From assembly GCA_030549495.1 (NCBI GenBank), contig JAUIRK010000900.1, positions 62,001-126,000 of the forward strand: a stretch of 64,000 nt of DNA, in the 5' to 3' direction. Shown here in pieces: positions 1 through 10,334 of this stretch; position 1 is the first letter of the stretch; each line of letters opens with the position of its first letter. Below the pieces are notes generated by a model. The model did not search any database. It was given only the letters and a program-made list of their open reading frames with translations, and was not told where the DNA came from. Position numbers and translations under genes: made by a program. This DNA is from Nectonema munidae (lineage: Eukaryota > Nematomorpha > Nectonematoida > Nectonematidae).

Positions 1-914
1 AAACCCAGAAAATATAATCTTAAAATTTTTTGGTGCTGTGAGGCTTCGTCAGGTTTTGCTCTGACTGGATTTATTTACACTGGAAAGAATGAAGATGGAA
101 TAAAACAAAAAACTTTGCAACAAAAGTTGTTATTAAACTAACGAACCCTTTTGTCAATACTGGAAGAGACGTTGTTACAGAGCTGTATTTCACATCCTAC
201 AGCTTGGCGAAACAATTATTGAGCTCAAATTTCACGCTACTTCGAACTTTGAAAAAGTCAAGAAAAGAGGTTCCTGCAATACTGAAAAACTCAAAAAGCG
301 AAAAATTCATTCATCAATGGTTTTGTATGACGACGAAAATAAAATTTCTTTATGTTCATACGTCGCAAAGAAAAATAAAAATGTACTCATGTTGTCTTCT
401 TCAAATATGTATGTTTAAATATCTGACGGAAAAGACAAAAAGCCCTGTTTAATTTTAGACTATAATAAAAGTAAGTGTGGAGTGGATCTGATGGACTCCT
501 TCATAGAAGAATTTTCTTCAAGAAGAAAAACAAATAGATGGCCAATGTTAATTAACTTTTGCATAATTAACGTGTCTTGGCATACTTCTTACATTTTGTT
601 GTCCAAAAATGGGTACAACAAAACAAAAAAAAAGACTTTTTGAAATCATCGTCTTTCAACTTAGCTTACCAATATCCTTCAAAAAGATTTTCAAGTCACA
701 CTTTGGCTATTGGAATAAAGGAAGCAGGATTCATGGTTAGATTTATTCAAATGAAAAAAACATCTAAAAAAAAGCTGTATGCTATGCAAAACCTTGAAAG
801 TTTTGTAAAAAGACATGTATGAGTGTTTGTTCAGTTTGCAATCTAGATGTTTGTCCTGATCATCGAGTTCAAATCAAAGAAGAATTTTGTTTTTTATGTG
901 GTAATTCTGGATGA
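1..914 (+). pseudogene. piggyBac transposase remnant, 5' side cut by window edge
   Basis: This is the C-terminal half of a piggyBac (DDE_Tnp_1_7) transposase. Readable pieces in changing frames are SLAKQLLSSNFTLLRTLKK (from about 200), VAKKNKNVLMLSS (about 365), LDYNKSKCGVDLMD (about 460; the GVD(x)D box with the third catalytic Asp), RRKTNRWPMLINF and the C-terminal Cys/His finger (SVCNLDVCPDH ... CFLCG, ending at 914). At least three frame changes separate these blocks, so it cannot encode a protein. The family cuts and pastes at TTAA sites. No terminal repeat was found to its right, and the left end lies outside the window. Confidence 0.85.
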
Positions 915-1156
915 ACTATAAAGTAAAAACATTTAAAAAAAAATATATATATAAATTGTTATAATTTAATAATTAAAATGTTGAACACAGTTAAGCGCTT
1001 TTAATTTGTTTTTATGTACTGAATATATAATGGTATACAATGTTTTTATATTGATATGAGCCTATACTACAAATGGTAGTACGTTGTATGAAAACGGGTG
1101 TTAATTTCAGTGTAGGGATGAAGGTTATTATGACTCAATATTAGGGATATAACTTT

Positions 1157-1580
1157 TTGAATTTTATTATCAAATCAAAATGCCTGCTGTTTTATTCGAT
1201 GAAACTTTTACCGGCAGAAAAAAAACTCAAAAAATATCATTCAGCTTCATCTGCTGCGAAACTTGATAGTGAACAGTCATTATCGACAAAGAAAGCAGCT
1301 TCTGTTTGTAAGTCACTTTCAGAAGATGATATAGAACTTCCATCACCCACACATGTTGGTGTTTGGAAACACATCAGGAAGCAGAACAAAAAAGGGTTAA
1401 GATCAAATCAATTTTACAAAAAGAGTTTTTCTGTCTTCATTTTGATGGGAAAATGATTTTGAAGAAAGAGTATCAAGTTGTTTGTCTCCAAAACGAACAT
1501 CGTATTATAAACTTGAGAATTCTTTGTTGTAAAAGTGGTTCTTCTATAGACATATTTGATGAAATTAGCTCCTGTTACTT
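1157..1580 (+). pseudogene. DNA-transposon-derived protein fragment with HFDGK motif
   Basis: Two overlapping frames (1157-1456 and 1363-1584) join by a frameshift near 1385-1400 into one similarity block. It has a charged N-terminal part followed by KSILQKEFFCLHFDGKMI and VCLQNE. The HxDGK segment resembles the start of the RNase H-like core of a family of uncharacterised, hAT-like arthropod and cnidarian transposon proteins. That assignment comes from memory of the family, not from a search. The fragment ends where the interspersed repeat at 1569 starts. Confidence 0.45.
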
Positions 1581-2084
1581 TTAGAATAGAAAGGTAAACC
1601 TAGTCTCTAATAATTTTTTATCAAATTATGCATATACGAAACTAAAAGTAAGGGGAGCCAACAATATATTTAAAAAGTATAAATATTTTTTGATTTAAAC
1701 ATTTTTTGATTATTTGACAAATATAATATTTAAATCGTGCAAATTGCAAAGTATAGGTAATAACTTTTGTAACATCGTATGATGTAGCAAAATATGAACA
1801 TAATGTTTCAGATTTTTTGATTTTTTAAAGAATATTTTTCTATTCTTTGATTACAGAATTTTATTTTGATTATTTGACAAATATATTATTTAATATCGTG
1901 AAAAAATTACAAAAATATAGGTAATAACTTATGTAACATCGTCTCCCCGAATAAGGTATATCAAATCTTACATCTAGCAAAATATGAACTGACAGGTGGA
2001 GATGAACCATCGCAGTATACAGGTTGGAGGTGAATATCCTAGTATACAGGTATATAGGTAATAACTTATGTAGCATCGTCACAA
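1569..2084 (+). repeat. interspersed repeat family R1, copy 1
   Basis: It is about 85% alike, by eye, to 50186-50770 in the same orientation. The first 100 bp form an imperfect snapback: GCTCC..TTACTTTTAG near the start and CTAAAAGTAAGGGGAGCC near 1640-1660. The rest holds diverged internal copies of a unit beginning TATAGGTAATAACTT and containing TAGCAAAATATGAACTG. The repeat sits between two transposase fragments (1157-1580 and 2085-2365). No coding capacity is seen. It is probably a non-autonomous DNA element. Confidence 0.7.
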
Positions 2085-2365
2085 GGCACCTGACCAAACT
2101 TAGAAATAGGTTCTGTGACTATTTTCCAGAACTTGATTCAGATACTGTCAGCAGGGTTGTAAATCCCTTCAAAAGTGAGCTGGCTGATTTGCCTGAACAA
2201 CCTGAAGGATTGGCAGAAGAGCTTATTAAACTTCGTTCCAACAATGAAACAAAAATGGAATTTGAGAGCAAGGATGATCTATCAAGTTTTTGTATGTCAA
2301 AAACTGCAAAAACTTATAAAACTGCACATATGGAAGCAAATAAAATTCATTTTTCCAAAGCCTAA
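2085..2365 (+). pseudogene. hAT transposase C-terminal fragment (ZBED5/SCAND3-like)
   Basis: The frame reads LRNRFCDYFPELDSDTV, then NPFKSELADLPEQPEGL, then EELIKLRSNNETKMEFE and SSFCMSK. This matches the known layout of ZBED5/FAM200-like hAT proteins: a YFP..D block, a VxxPF block, ELxxLRxD..LKxxF, and xxFW, just before the dimerisation domain. The frame stops at 2365 before that domain, so this is a truncated remnant. The in-frame upstream part (2024-2084) is repeat sequence and not part of the transposase. Confidence 0.7.
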
Positions 2366-2417
2366 GGTAGCTGATTTCATTCTGATGTTAAAATATTAAA
2401 GTTTTCAATATTTTCTT

Positions 2418-2589
2418 CATTATTTTTCTTCGTGTGCGCCATTCTTATGCAAGAAAGAATAACATTATTTTTCTTCGTGTGCCATTCTTATGCCAGAAAG
2501 AATAACATTATTTTTCTTCGTGTGCCATTCTTATGCCAGAAAGAATAACATTAATTTTCTTTGTGTGCCATTCTTATGCGATAAAGGAT
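2418..2589. repeat. 43-bp minisatellite, four copies
   Basis: Four head-to-tail copies of a 43-bp unit are visible (starts near 2418, 2461, 2504 and 2547). Each contains TTCTTCGTGTGCCATTCTTA and ends near AGAAAGAAT. Copies 2 and 3 are identical as read, while 1 and 4 carry a few changes. It lies just after the hAT fragment. Confidence 0.9.
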
Positions 2590-3429
2590 AAACATTTTTT
2601 CCCCATAATAGTGGATTCAATAAATTTTTTTTTTATTATTGTATGAATTTGAAATACATGATAATAATCAATAGTTTAAGTCAATAGTTTTGCTTGTTTG
2701 CCATGTAATGCTAAAAAGAGTGCTTTATTTCTGTTTATAAATGTGATTCCTACGTTTTTTTACTTGTGTGTTATTTCCATTGAAAAAGACTATGATAGAT
2801 GAAATGAACAATTAAACATTTTTCCAATATACATTTTTTGTTCATTTATTATCCATGAATTCTATAAGTAAATTGGTTTGTCCATGAGAATACTTCCAAG
2901 TGTGGGGTAAATTAATTTTACTAAAATTCTATTGGGATAACACCTAAAAAAGTTATCCGACCCCTGGTTTAGACAAACGATGTCAAAGTAATTACAGAAA
3001 GCTGCTTAAGATCATCTTCGGCATGGCTTTTATGATTTATAATTTTTGATCATTCTATTACCAACATCTACCCCAGACTTATATTTATTGTAGCAAAGTA
3101 AACTTTCAAGCTTAGAATGTTCTCCCATTGTTTGAACGTGATGACTTGTAAAAAATCTGTTCGTGAAAACACCCCACCCAGAATGAACCTTATCATCTTC
3201 AAGTATCTTACAAATGATTTAATATTAATATATATAATATATATTATAAATATATAATATTATTATTAATATATATAAATATATAGATATTAATTTTAAT
3301 TTTTTTTTTGATTCTGTTTCATCCAAGTTTTTTATGGTAACTTTTGATTTTTTTTAAGGTTGCTATACTGTTGATCTATAAAGTATAAAACTTTACAAAA
3401 TTTTGTTTTTTTTAATTATCAACATAATA
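2590..3429. other. AT-rich non-coding stretch with (TA)-rich tract
   Basis: No open frame or recognisable element was seen. About 3221-3300 is an almost pure A/T tract made of TATATA and ATTATTA runs. It ends just before the LINE. Confidence 0.6.
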
Positions 3430-3960
3430 ATGAAGAAACGTAAGACTAAATCTTGGGCTTGTAACGAGTGTAAATTGGATAAATTTCAAGATATGTTTTC
3501 CTGTTATACGTGTAATAGTTGGTTTTGTCACGCTTGTACTAAACTTCCTGATAATTTTAAAGATTATTTTGACACTAACTTTTCATTAGGTTTAAGATGG
3601 GTATGTTTCAATTGCTTAAATAACTCTAAAACAATAAAATCCTTGAATTCAAAAGTGGTTGAAAAGTTGAACTCGATAGATAATCAAATTTCTGTATCAA
3701 GTTCGAATATTATTAAAGAAGTTGTTGAAAACGTACACGAAGAGTTTAAAACCTTGAATTCAGAAATACTTTCACTAAAAAAGCAAGTTTCTGTGATCTC
3801 CAAATCTGACTCGACAAATACTTTACAGCGTACCTCTACAAGTTATTTAGATGCGGTCAAAACAAATCACAATCTTTTTTTGAAAACAAGTACTGGGAAT
3901 AATGAGTTAGTTAGAGACTGTCTTAATGATGTAAAAGTCAACTACATCAAAGAAAAGTAA
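3430..3960 (+). CDS. LINE ORF1 with PHD-type zinc finger and coiled coil
   Basis: Starting at the Met at 3430 (MKKRKTKSW), the 176-residue frame opens with a Cys/His finger: CNECKLDKF, then CYTC, then WFCHACTKLP, then WVCFNC. This PHD-like pattern is typical of ORF1 in CR1/L2 and some Jockey-group LINEs. Residues about 65-120 are Leu/Ile/Val and polar heptad-like (SLNSKVVEKLNSIDNQ), suggesting a coiled coil. ORF1 proteins bind the element RNA. An upstream in-frame Met at 3403 is possible, but its Ile/Asn-rich leader looks untranslated. The gene continues into the zinc-knuckle part at 4312-4542 only after several frame breaks. Confidence 0.75.
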   Translation: MKKRKTKSWACNECKLDKFQDMFSCYTCNSWFCHACTKLPDNFKDYFDTNFSLGLRWVCFNCLNNSKTIKSLNSKVVEKLNSIDNQISVSSSNIIKEVVENVHEEFKTLNSEILSLKKQVSVISKSDSTNTLQRTSTSYLDAVKTNHNLFLKTSTGNNELVRDCLNDVKVNYIKEK

Positions 3961-4299
3961 AAAATTATGAAAATATCTTTGCCTGATGACTCTTTTTGAA
4001 AAAGCAGAAAGTATTTTAGAAGAAAATAATATAGAGTTCAAAAAGAATAAAAGACTATATCCTAAGATTAAAGTAACAATTCCTGACGATGTGGACGATA
4101 TTATTGTAACTTAAGAAATTTTGAGAAAGAATGGCTCACTGAATAAGTTGGTTGAGGAAGGTGGTATATTTAATTTTCTTTTTTCTTTTCGTTCTAAATT
4201 CAAAAGTACTAAGTGCGCTATTTTCAAATGTGATAGTAATGTGTATATTATATCAAAAATTGTGATTTTTACTTATTTGTTAGGTACAATAAATGTAAA

Positions 4300-4542
4300 T
4301 GTTACACATACTTGTCAAATTTACAGTGTACCAAATGTTTACAGTTTGGTCACTCCAGTAAGTATTGTAATAAAAATATCTCAATATGTGCTTACTGCGC
4401 CTCACCTGATCATCATTATAAGGATTGTGTGTCAAAAAAAGATCCCAATAAGTTACTTTGCTATAATTGCTCTAATAATAGAAAAAATGACACTATGCAT
4501 TTTTCTTGCAGTTCAGCTTGTCCACTAGTGAAAAAAATATAG
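4300..4542 (+). pseudogene. LINE ORF1 zinc-knuckle segment
   Basis: Three nucleic-acid-binding knuckles follow one another: CTKCLQFGHSSKYC, CAYCASPDHHYKDC and CYNCSN with a later H..C. This CCHC array is the usual C-terminal part of LINE ORF1. The 3961-4300 stretch between it and the PHD part is degraded coding sequence in mixed frames. Confidence 0.75.
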
Positions 4543-4729
4543 AATATGTAAGGTCAATTACTGTGTTTCATTGTAATGATAACTTCAATAGATAACCCTG
4601 AACTATTCATACTCCCATAAAGATTTACTTGATATTCGTGAAATTACTGATTCTGCTTTAGCTAATAATTTATACTCGTCTACCTTTTTTGATATTGATC
4701 ATTCTTCTAAGTTTCAGTCTCTTAATGCT

Positions 4730-5281
4730 AAATATGTTTTTCTCTCAACCTTTATTGAAATCTTCAATTCCCATAATAATATCTTACCAAAAATAATTTG
4801 TTTACAAGAAACTTGGTTGAAAAAGTACGACAAAACTTTAAGTATGGAGCCTTACAATATGATTTGTGTCCCCCCATCTTTGAGTTCTCATATCTGTTTC
4901 TGTGTCCCCCTTTCAAAAACTTTATATTAATAATATATATCGTAAGCCATCAAATGATAGTCAAGAGATTAAATTCTTTTTACAACAATTTGAAGAATTT
5001 TTGTATAAATATAAATATGACCATAAAATGAGCATCTTTACTGGTGATTTTAACTTTGACTTGTTCAAAGTATCAACAAACTTTTATGTCAGATCTTTTT
5101 TAGATATTTGGTTTTCCAATTCTTTTACACCAGCAATAACTAAATATACACGTTTTGGTAGTTACTCTCTTATTGATAATATATTCATTCCCGTAAGTTT
5201 CTTCCATCACATAGCATACAACATTAATTTTCACTTATCCGATCATCTACCTATTGTACTCTTTCAATTGCACTTTAAGTG
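4730..5281 (+). pseudogene. LINE APE-type endonuclease domain
   Basis: The segments IICLQETWLKKYDKTL (about 4790), YRKPSNDS, FTGDFNFDLF (about 5040), SLIDNIF (about 5175) and SDHLPIV (about 5240) are the ordered motifs of an apurinic-like endonuclease. They include QETW, GDFN, the D of DNIF and SDH. The domain nicks target DNA to prime reverse transcription. Frame changes are present between the N-terminal and central parts. Confidence 0.75.
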
Positions 5282-5283
5282 AT

Positions 5284-6060
5284 ACCATTTATAGACATCA
5301 AAAAGTTTTTTCGAAAGCTATGTTCGTTAGCTTGGTTTCAAAGTTCAATTGGTACAGGTATCTTAGAGCTTATTTTGATGACCCAAATGGTCTTTTTCAT
5401 TTAATGTACTCTAAACTCTCCTATCTTGTAGAAAGTAGTACCAGAGAAGTTGTTAGGAAAACAAACTCCAACACTTACTATAAAAATTCTAATAAGAATT
5501 GGGTTAATGATGAGTTACTGAGTATGATTAAAGAGAGAAATAAGTTGTTTATGAAAATGAAAAGAAAAAATAGTGCTGTTTTAAAAAGTGAATATATAAG
5601 TCTGAGAAATAGAATTAAGCACTTTGCGAAAAAATTAAAAAGAAACCATTATTTTGAATATTTTTCGAGAGAAACTAATTCTAGAAAAACATGGAAAAAA
5701 ATTAATGAATTACTGAACGTCCGTGATAAATTTGATATATCTATTGAACATGAGGATAAACTCATCGATGATCCAGTTGCTCTGTCAAATCTTTTCAATT
5801 GTCATTTTACTAGCAATTTTTATTCTTTCATTGACAACTTAGACGACTATACTTTTTCAAACCGTAGTGATCTATTCTTTGAATTTCAGAAATTCTCCCT
5901 GCAAGACATTTTGCTAGTTGTGAATTCCTTAGAAAGCAATCAAAGTAGTGATATATATGGTGTATCCATGTACCATATAAAGTTGATTATAGATGTTTTA
6001 GCTAGGTTTTTTTTAATAGGATTTAATTCTTGCTTGGAATTCTGTATTTTTACACTTACT
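5284..6060 (+). pseudogene. LINE reverse transcriptase, N-terminal part only
   Basis: This is an open frame of about 260 residues. It has the linker typical of CR1/Jockey LINEs (WVNDELLSMIKERNKLF, RNRIKHFAKKLKRNHYF, TWKKINELL) and the first RT block (LQDILLVVNSLESNQSSDIY, then MYHIKLI). It stops before the catalytic FxxDxxKAFD and FADD boxes. Sequence after about 6060 is unrelated. LINEs normally lose their 5' ends, so this 3' loss points to a later deletion or rearrangement next to the piggyBac remnant at 6279. Confidence 0.75.
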
Positions 6061-6278
6061 ATAATTACTGTATATATTGCAAATTAGAAAATATGAAATG
6101 AAGTACTGAATGTTTGCTGTTTTTTTTATTATCGGGATTTCATCTTAGCGGCTCCATCAGGCCTTTTGAAAAATCCGAATTTTGATGTAATTGTTTATTG
6201 TTTATTACATAAGTGTCTGAGCCAATCTGCACCATCGGAAAGGTTTTTTTTTATTACACTTTATAATTTGTTATTTTT

Positions 6279-6972
6279 TTATGCATTTTTTTCTTGAATA
6301 AATCTTTCTTTCTTACAAATACTAAAAGCTGAAAAGTAAGAACGATCATCTAAACCAGAAATATAAATTTCTGGCATCAAAGAGTAATAATACTCAGCAT
6401 CGTTCAAATGATCGCATTTCAAAACACAATGAGCGGGCTTTACTTTCATTGGACATTTACCTTTAAAATTAATAAGCTGTACGTTCATCTATTGTTAGAT
6501 GTGAATGTGGTGAGATGTAATATATAGTAAGGAAGCAAAATAAGATAACAAATGGAAAATCCTGAAATTTTGATAACATGTTTTTAAACAAATACATGTT
6601 TAAGATGAGTGGACTTTGAAAAAATTAGTTTTACTACAAAAGATGTTTAAATTAAAAAAACTTACGTGTAGTTTCGTTCTATTTTATTCATAGTCATTTC
6701 ATAAATATGTGTGATCAAATTAGATCAAAAAATAATTTAAATATATCAAGAATATCTTTAGTATTTTTCATCATTCCTTTAGATCCAGGAGGATCTTTTA
6801 TAGTATTTCTTATATTACTCCCTGGTGTTCTACCAGAAATCGAAGAACTTGGGTCCGATGTGAAGAGCAATTAAACTATCGTAATTTCAGAACAAGTAGA
6901 TTCTGAACTTGAAATATAGCTCACACCAGAGTCAGATTCAGAGAAACTAACATCAAGAGAAGAAGAGCTCAT
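6279..6972 (-). pseudogene. piggyBac transposase remnant, internally deleted
   Basis: Reading right to left, the N-terminal exon begins at the Met at 6972 (MSSSSLDVSFSESDSG) and holds SSSISGRTPGSNIRNTI. It runs to a splice-donor-like GTAAG near 6664. Next comes only the segment 6488-6279 (LINFKGKCPMKVKP, YSLMPEIYISGLDDRS), which is the region after the first catalytic Asp. Most of the catalytic core is gone and the N-terminal part has in-frame stops. It is close to the fuller copy at 16552-18453 and shares the donor position. Confidence 0.75.
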
Positions 6973-7299
6973 TATTGAATAAATAATATAAAAAATTAAT
7001 AATAATTAAATTGAATAAAAAAATCAATAAGAAAAGCCAATATTGATGTAAGAAATGAAAAGTGAGTGGGAAAGGAAATAAAGAAAGCGAACGATAAGCA
7101 ATACTAAAGAATACTTAAAATACTATAAGAATGATACAAAGGAAAGGATGATAGAATGGTTTATTTCATCATCTCATATGAAAACAAACTTTACAGTTTA
7201 CATAGAAATACAAACCGAGTATTGATTGTTTATAAGTATCACATATAACAGTATGAAGAATGAGTGCACATATGGGTATATAATAGAATATCTGATGTG

Positions 7300-7690
7300 A
7301 AATTTTTTGTATCCGCTGATGCGAATATCAAATTTCGCATCCTTCAGAATCATTTTTTAGAGGATGCGAATATCAGAATTATTTTTTTTTAGAGGATGCG
7401 GATATCTTAATTGTTATTCTAACTAAACACAAGTTTTATACTTCTTAAAAATTTAGAGAGAAGATATTTTATCAATGCATGTGTTATCCTAAAAATTTTG
7501 GATAAAGTAAAAATTCCGAATAAAACTTTGCGGTATATAGAAAAAAACGAAAATGTTTGAAAATTGAAGATGCGGATGTTATTGCGGATATTGAAACCTA
7601 AATGATTAGCGGATGAGGATTTTAAAAGGATGTAAAAAATTTTGCTGATGATTCGCATCGGAGGATACGGATCTCCGATACATCTCTAGG
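7300..7690 (+). repeat. interspersed repeat family R2, copy 1
   Basis: It is clearly related to 53540-53850 in the same orientation. Shared blocks include GTTTTATACTTCTTAAAAAT, TTTGGATAAAGTAAAAAT, ATGTTTGAAAATTG and GCGGATGAGGAT. It is studded with GATGCGGATATC-like motifs and ends near CGATACATCTCTA. That ending is reminiscent of hAT-type non-autonomous ends, but no matching left terminus was found. No coding capacity. Confidence 0.65.
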
Positions 7691-7719
7691 ATAGACTTAT
7701 AAAATTTTATAAACATAAT

Positions 7720-7885
7720 TAAGGGCTGGTGGGCTGATAGGTAGAGGCGTCGCCTACGGATCTAAAGCCTTTGGGTTCGAATCCCGGCGATGCCATCGAC
7801 TTATCATAAAAAGTTCATCAGTGCAGATATGGAAGTTTCTACTTCCCTTGCATGAAACACCCTGTCAAAAAAAACCAATTTTTTC
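7720..7885 (+). repeat. tRNA-derived SINE, family S1
   Basis: A pol III split promoter is visible: an A-box-like TGGGCTGATAGGTAGAGG and a B box GGGTTCGAATCCC about 45 bp later. The 5' and 3' ends of the tRNA-like part do not pair, so it is not a functional tRNA. The body runs to GAAACACCCTGTC followed by an A run. The tail resembles that of the SINEs at 31262 and 34346 (GAAAACACTCC). Confidence 0.8.
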
Positions 7886-8229
7886 TTTAAAATTCTTTAT
7901 GAATGCCTGTAATGTAATTAAGAGGATGAATTGAATAAGTGAGTTCAGTTCAAACGTAATTTTTTCAATCAAATATAAAAGAGACTATATATATTTAATT
8001 TTAAAAAGGTATAAATAGAAAGTTAGCGGAAAAAATACATTGACTCCGTATTTGCAGGTAATGCATACTTGCATGTAGTGCCAGGGTTTAAAGATGCAGC
8101 TAGCGATTTCACTGATTGGGTTAAAGTGTTTTTATATTTTTCGTCAATAAATGTTTTGTTCTTAACTTTCACATTAGTATCCTGTACTCATAATCTAAAG
8201 AAGACATTAAAGATTTTTAAGATCGAAGC

Positions 8230-8523
8230 ACAGGAGCTTGAGATCCAGTTTTTGAGATAGATTTTTCCATGCCAATGTTTTTTTCTGAGACTCAATTTTT
8301 CTTTCCAAGTTTTCTGAAACCTAATTTTTTGGCCACCAGTCCTAATCACAGATAATATGTATAAAACCCTATTTTCATCTTCAAGCGGTAAGCATGCATT
8401 TCTTTTTACGAGTCCAATAAATTTTATTCGCACAAACTCGTTTTTTGGTATTTTACCCGCATGCACGTAAGATCTTTCCTCAGCTGTTGCCCGAGTTGAG
8501 TATTGCGATTCTCTTCCCCCTTC
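8230..8523 (-). pseudogene. unrecognised candidate exon
   Basis: After an acceptor-like TTTTGTTACTCTAG (about 8524-8537), the minus strand is open for almost 100 codons. It starts EGGRESQYSTRATAEER and continues HAGKIPKNEFVRIKFIGLV, CLPLEDENRVLYIL and IRTGGQKIRFQKTWK. The mixed charged and hydrophobic composition looks coding. I do not recognise a family, and the 3' boundary and any partner exon are unknown. It could be a host exon or an old element fragment. Confidence 0.3.
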
Positions 8524-8740
8524 TAGAGTAACAAAATATGTAAATAGTAAATGTCAAAATAATATAAATACAACAAATAAAAATAAAATTAAAAAAAATT
8601 CAAAGCCAGCTGTTTTCCACACCACCATTGAGGTCCAGCGTATAAGCGCATTAACTTTTTTTTTAAGTGGAAGTCTCCCCAGTAGGTATATCCTAACCAC
8701 TGTTGACATGTATACTATTTTTAAATTTATTTTGTTGTTA

Positions 8741-8865
8741 TTCTATTTTCTCTTTTTGCAATTATATTTTGTCCTTTTGCCCTTCTATTTGTGTTTTTGC
8801 AATTCTATTTTCTCTTTTTGCAATTATATTTTGTCTTTTTGTAATTCTTTTTACTTGTAATTGTG
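8741..8865. repeat. T-rich tandem duplication
   Basis: A roughly 62-bp unit containing TTCTATTTTCTCTTTTTGCA appears twice (from about 8741 and 8803), with a shorter relative between. It is low-complexity DNA with no gene. Confidence 0.6.
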
Positions 8866-9237
8866 TCTTTTTTCTGAATTGTTTCATGTATAAATTGCAT
8901 TGTTAAAATATTGTTATATAAATTTTTTTAGTTCCTTCTTTTTAAAAATGTACTAGTGATTGGTAAATTAATTTCTTTCTTTATTTTGTAATTCTAATTG
9001 GTTTTAAGCAATTCTGCTTTCTTAACATTTTTAAAGTTTTTGGAAAAAAACTTTTTCTAGGCAAAAAGACAACATACAATATAGCAAAAGGATAAAAGAG
9101 AATTGGAAAGGGACAAAATAGAACTAAAAAGTGTATATATTAAACATTTATTTTTTTAAACCTTTTCTGTATTCTAAGCGAATTTGCCTCTGCAACTTCT
9201 TGCTTTCATTCCTTTTTACTTGGACTCTCATGTTTTC

Positions 9238-9890
9238 TCAATTCTTTTCATTCTTGATCGACTCCATCTTCTCCATTTTGCGCGCGCCTTCTTTCTCAAT
9301 CTTCTTAAATTGGTATCCGAAATCTAAGAAATGCATTTCACTATTTTGCACGCTTTCTTTCTCAAGATTTTCATATTTCATTTCTTTCACCCCTTCTTTT
9401 CTTGTTTCGGAGTTGACTAAGAAAGAGTTCTTATTTTTGACATCTTCAACGAAATTAGTCAAATACTCAAATTTTTCCTTGTTCAATCTTCGAATTTCAA
9501 TTTTTACAGGATCTTCTTCAATCTCCTTTTAGGCTTATTATCTTTTTTCTCGAGTTGCCATAATCTTCTTTGTTTTTCTTTTCCTAAATTTACAATTACA
9601 GCATTTTCATGTGTTATACGTTGATCAATAATTTGTCTTTCAATGTTATTTTCAAACTCTTCTTCAAGATAGACGGGATTAGCTCTTTTCTTTAAGATTT
9701 TATGAAAGTTGGTATGGGTTTCTCTTCACAAAACTTGCTCACTGCTTCAACTTCATCTAGACTGGCAACAAATTTCTCATAAAAATTTCCCCAGAAAATC
9801 GACAAACGAAGAGAAACAGGTCGTGAATGTAAAAAAATAGTTATGATACCCTCTATATTCGAATATAAGTCTTCCAATAAAAGATACAAA
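9238..9890 (-). pseudogene. unrecognised broken gene for a charged, helical protein
   Basis: Three consecutive minus-strand frames read as one protein if two frameshifts are allowed. The first is 9889-9692 (LEDLYSNIEGIITIF, then WGNFYEKFVASLDEVEAVS). The second is about 9690-9510 (KKRANPVYLEEEFENNIERQ, then QRRLWQLEKKDN). The third is about 9530-9238 (KEKFEYLTNFVEDVKNKN, then QFKKIEKEGARKMEKMES). The last third is rich in Lys and Glu and probably a coiled coil. No Met start or family is evident. The shifts lie near 9690 and 9515. It may be a host pseudogene or exons with small introns; neither is settled. Confidence 0.4.
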
Positions 9891-10177
9891 ATAATTTAAA
9901 TTGCGAGTCATTGAAAAATCAATATTCTTTGATAAGTTATAAAGGAGTGATTACCCCCTTTTTTTCTTATAGACTTTTTTGAACTGAAAGAAATTTTTTT
10001 TGCCACAGATTTTATATTTTAAATATATGAGAATAAGTAGACCGTTTTTAATCACTATTTTTTTATTTGTTTACTCAATTAATTTTTTATAGTGTATATT
10101 TTAAACACTGTTTATCTATTGAGGTGGCGTTGATTTAATTAGAGATGATGGAATGGCGACTAAATATTTTCATTTAG

Positions 10178-10284
10178 GTTTGAAAGGGGAATCAGGATAT
10201 CCTGGAATTCCTTGTCAAGATGGGGTACCTGGCGATTCTAGAGAAAGAGGACCCATTGGATATGACGGAGTAGCAGGCTTGCCA
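10178..10284 (+). pseudogene. collagen triple-helix exon (decayed)
   Basis: Between an acceptor TTTTCATTTAG and a weak donor GTATTT, the frame reads GLKGESGYPGIP, CQDGVPGDS, RERGPIGYDGVAGLP. That is twelve Gly-X-Y triplets, with two glycines replaced by Cys and Arg. The exon begins inside a Gly codon (G|GT), a phase common in collagen genes. No neighbouring collagen exon was firmly found, and a transposon end starts at about 10335. It is most likely a remnant of a host collagen-like gene, although a lone exon of a live gene with distant partners is possible. Confidence 0.6.
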
Positions 10285-10334
10285 GTATTTATCAGTTAAA
10301 ACTTTGCCGCTATGCATTTAAAAATACTTATGTA

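Noticed and set aside
2024-2084. An N-terminal extension of the hAT fragment
   Set aside because: These codons lie in repeat R1, which also occurs at 50186 without the hAT sequence.
7723-7795. A tRNA gene
   Set aside because: A and B boxes are present but the ends do not pair; it is the head of a SINE.
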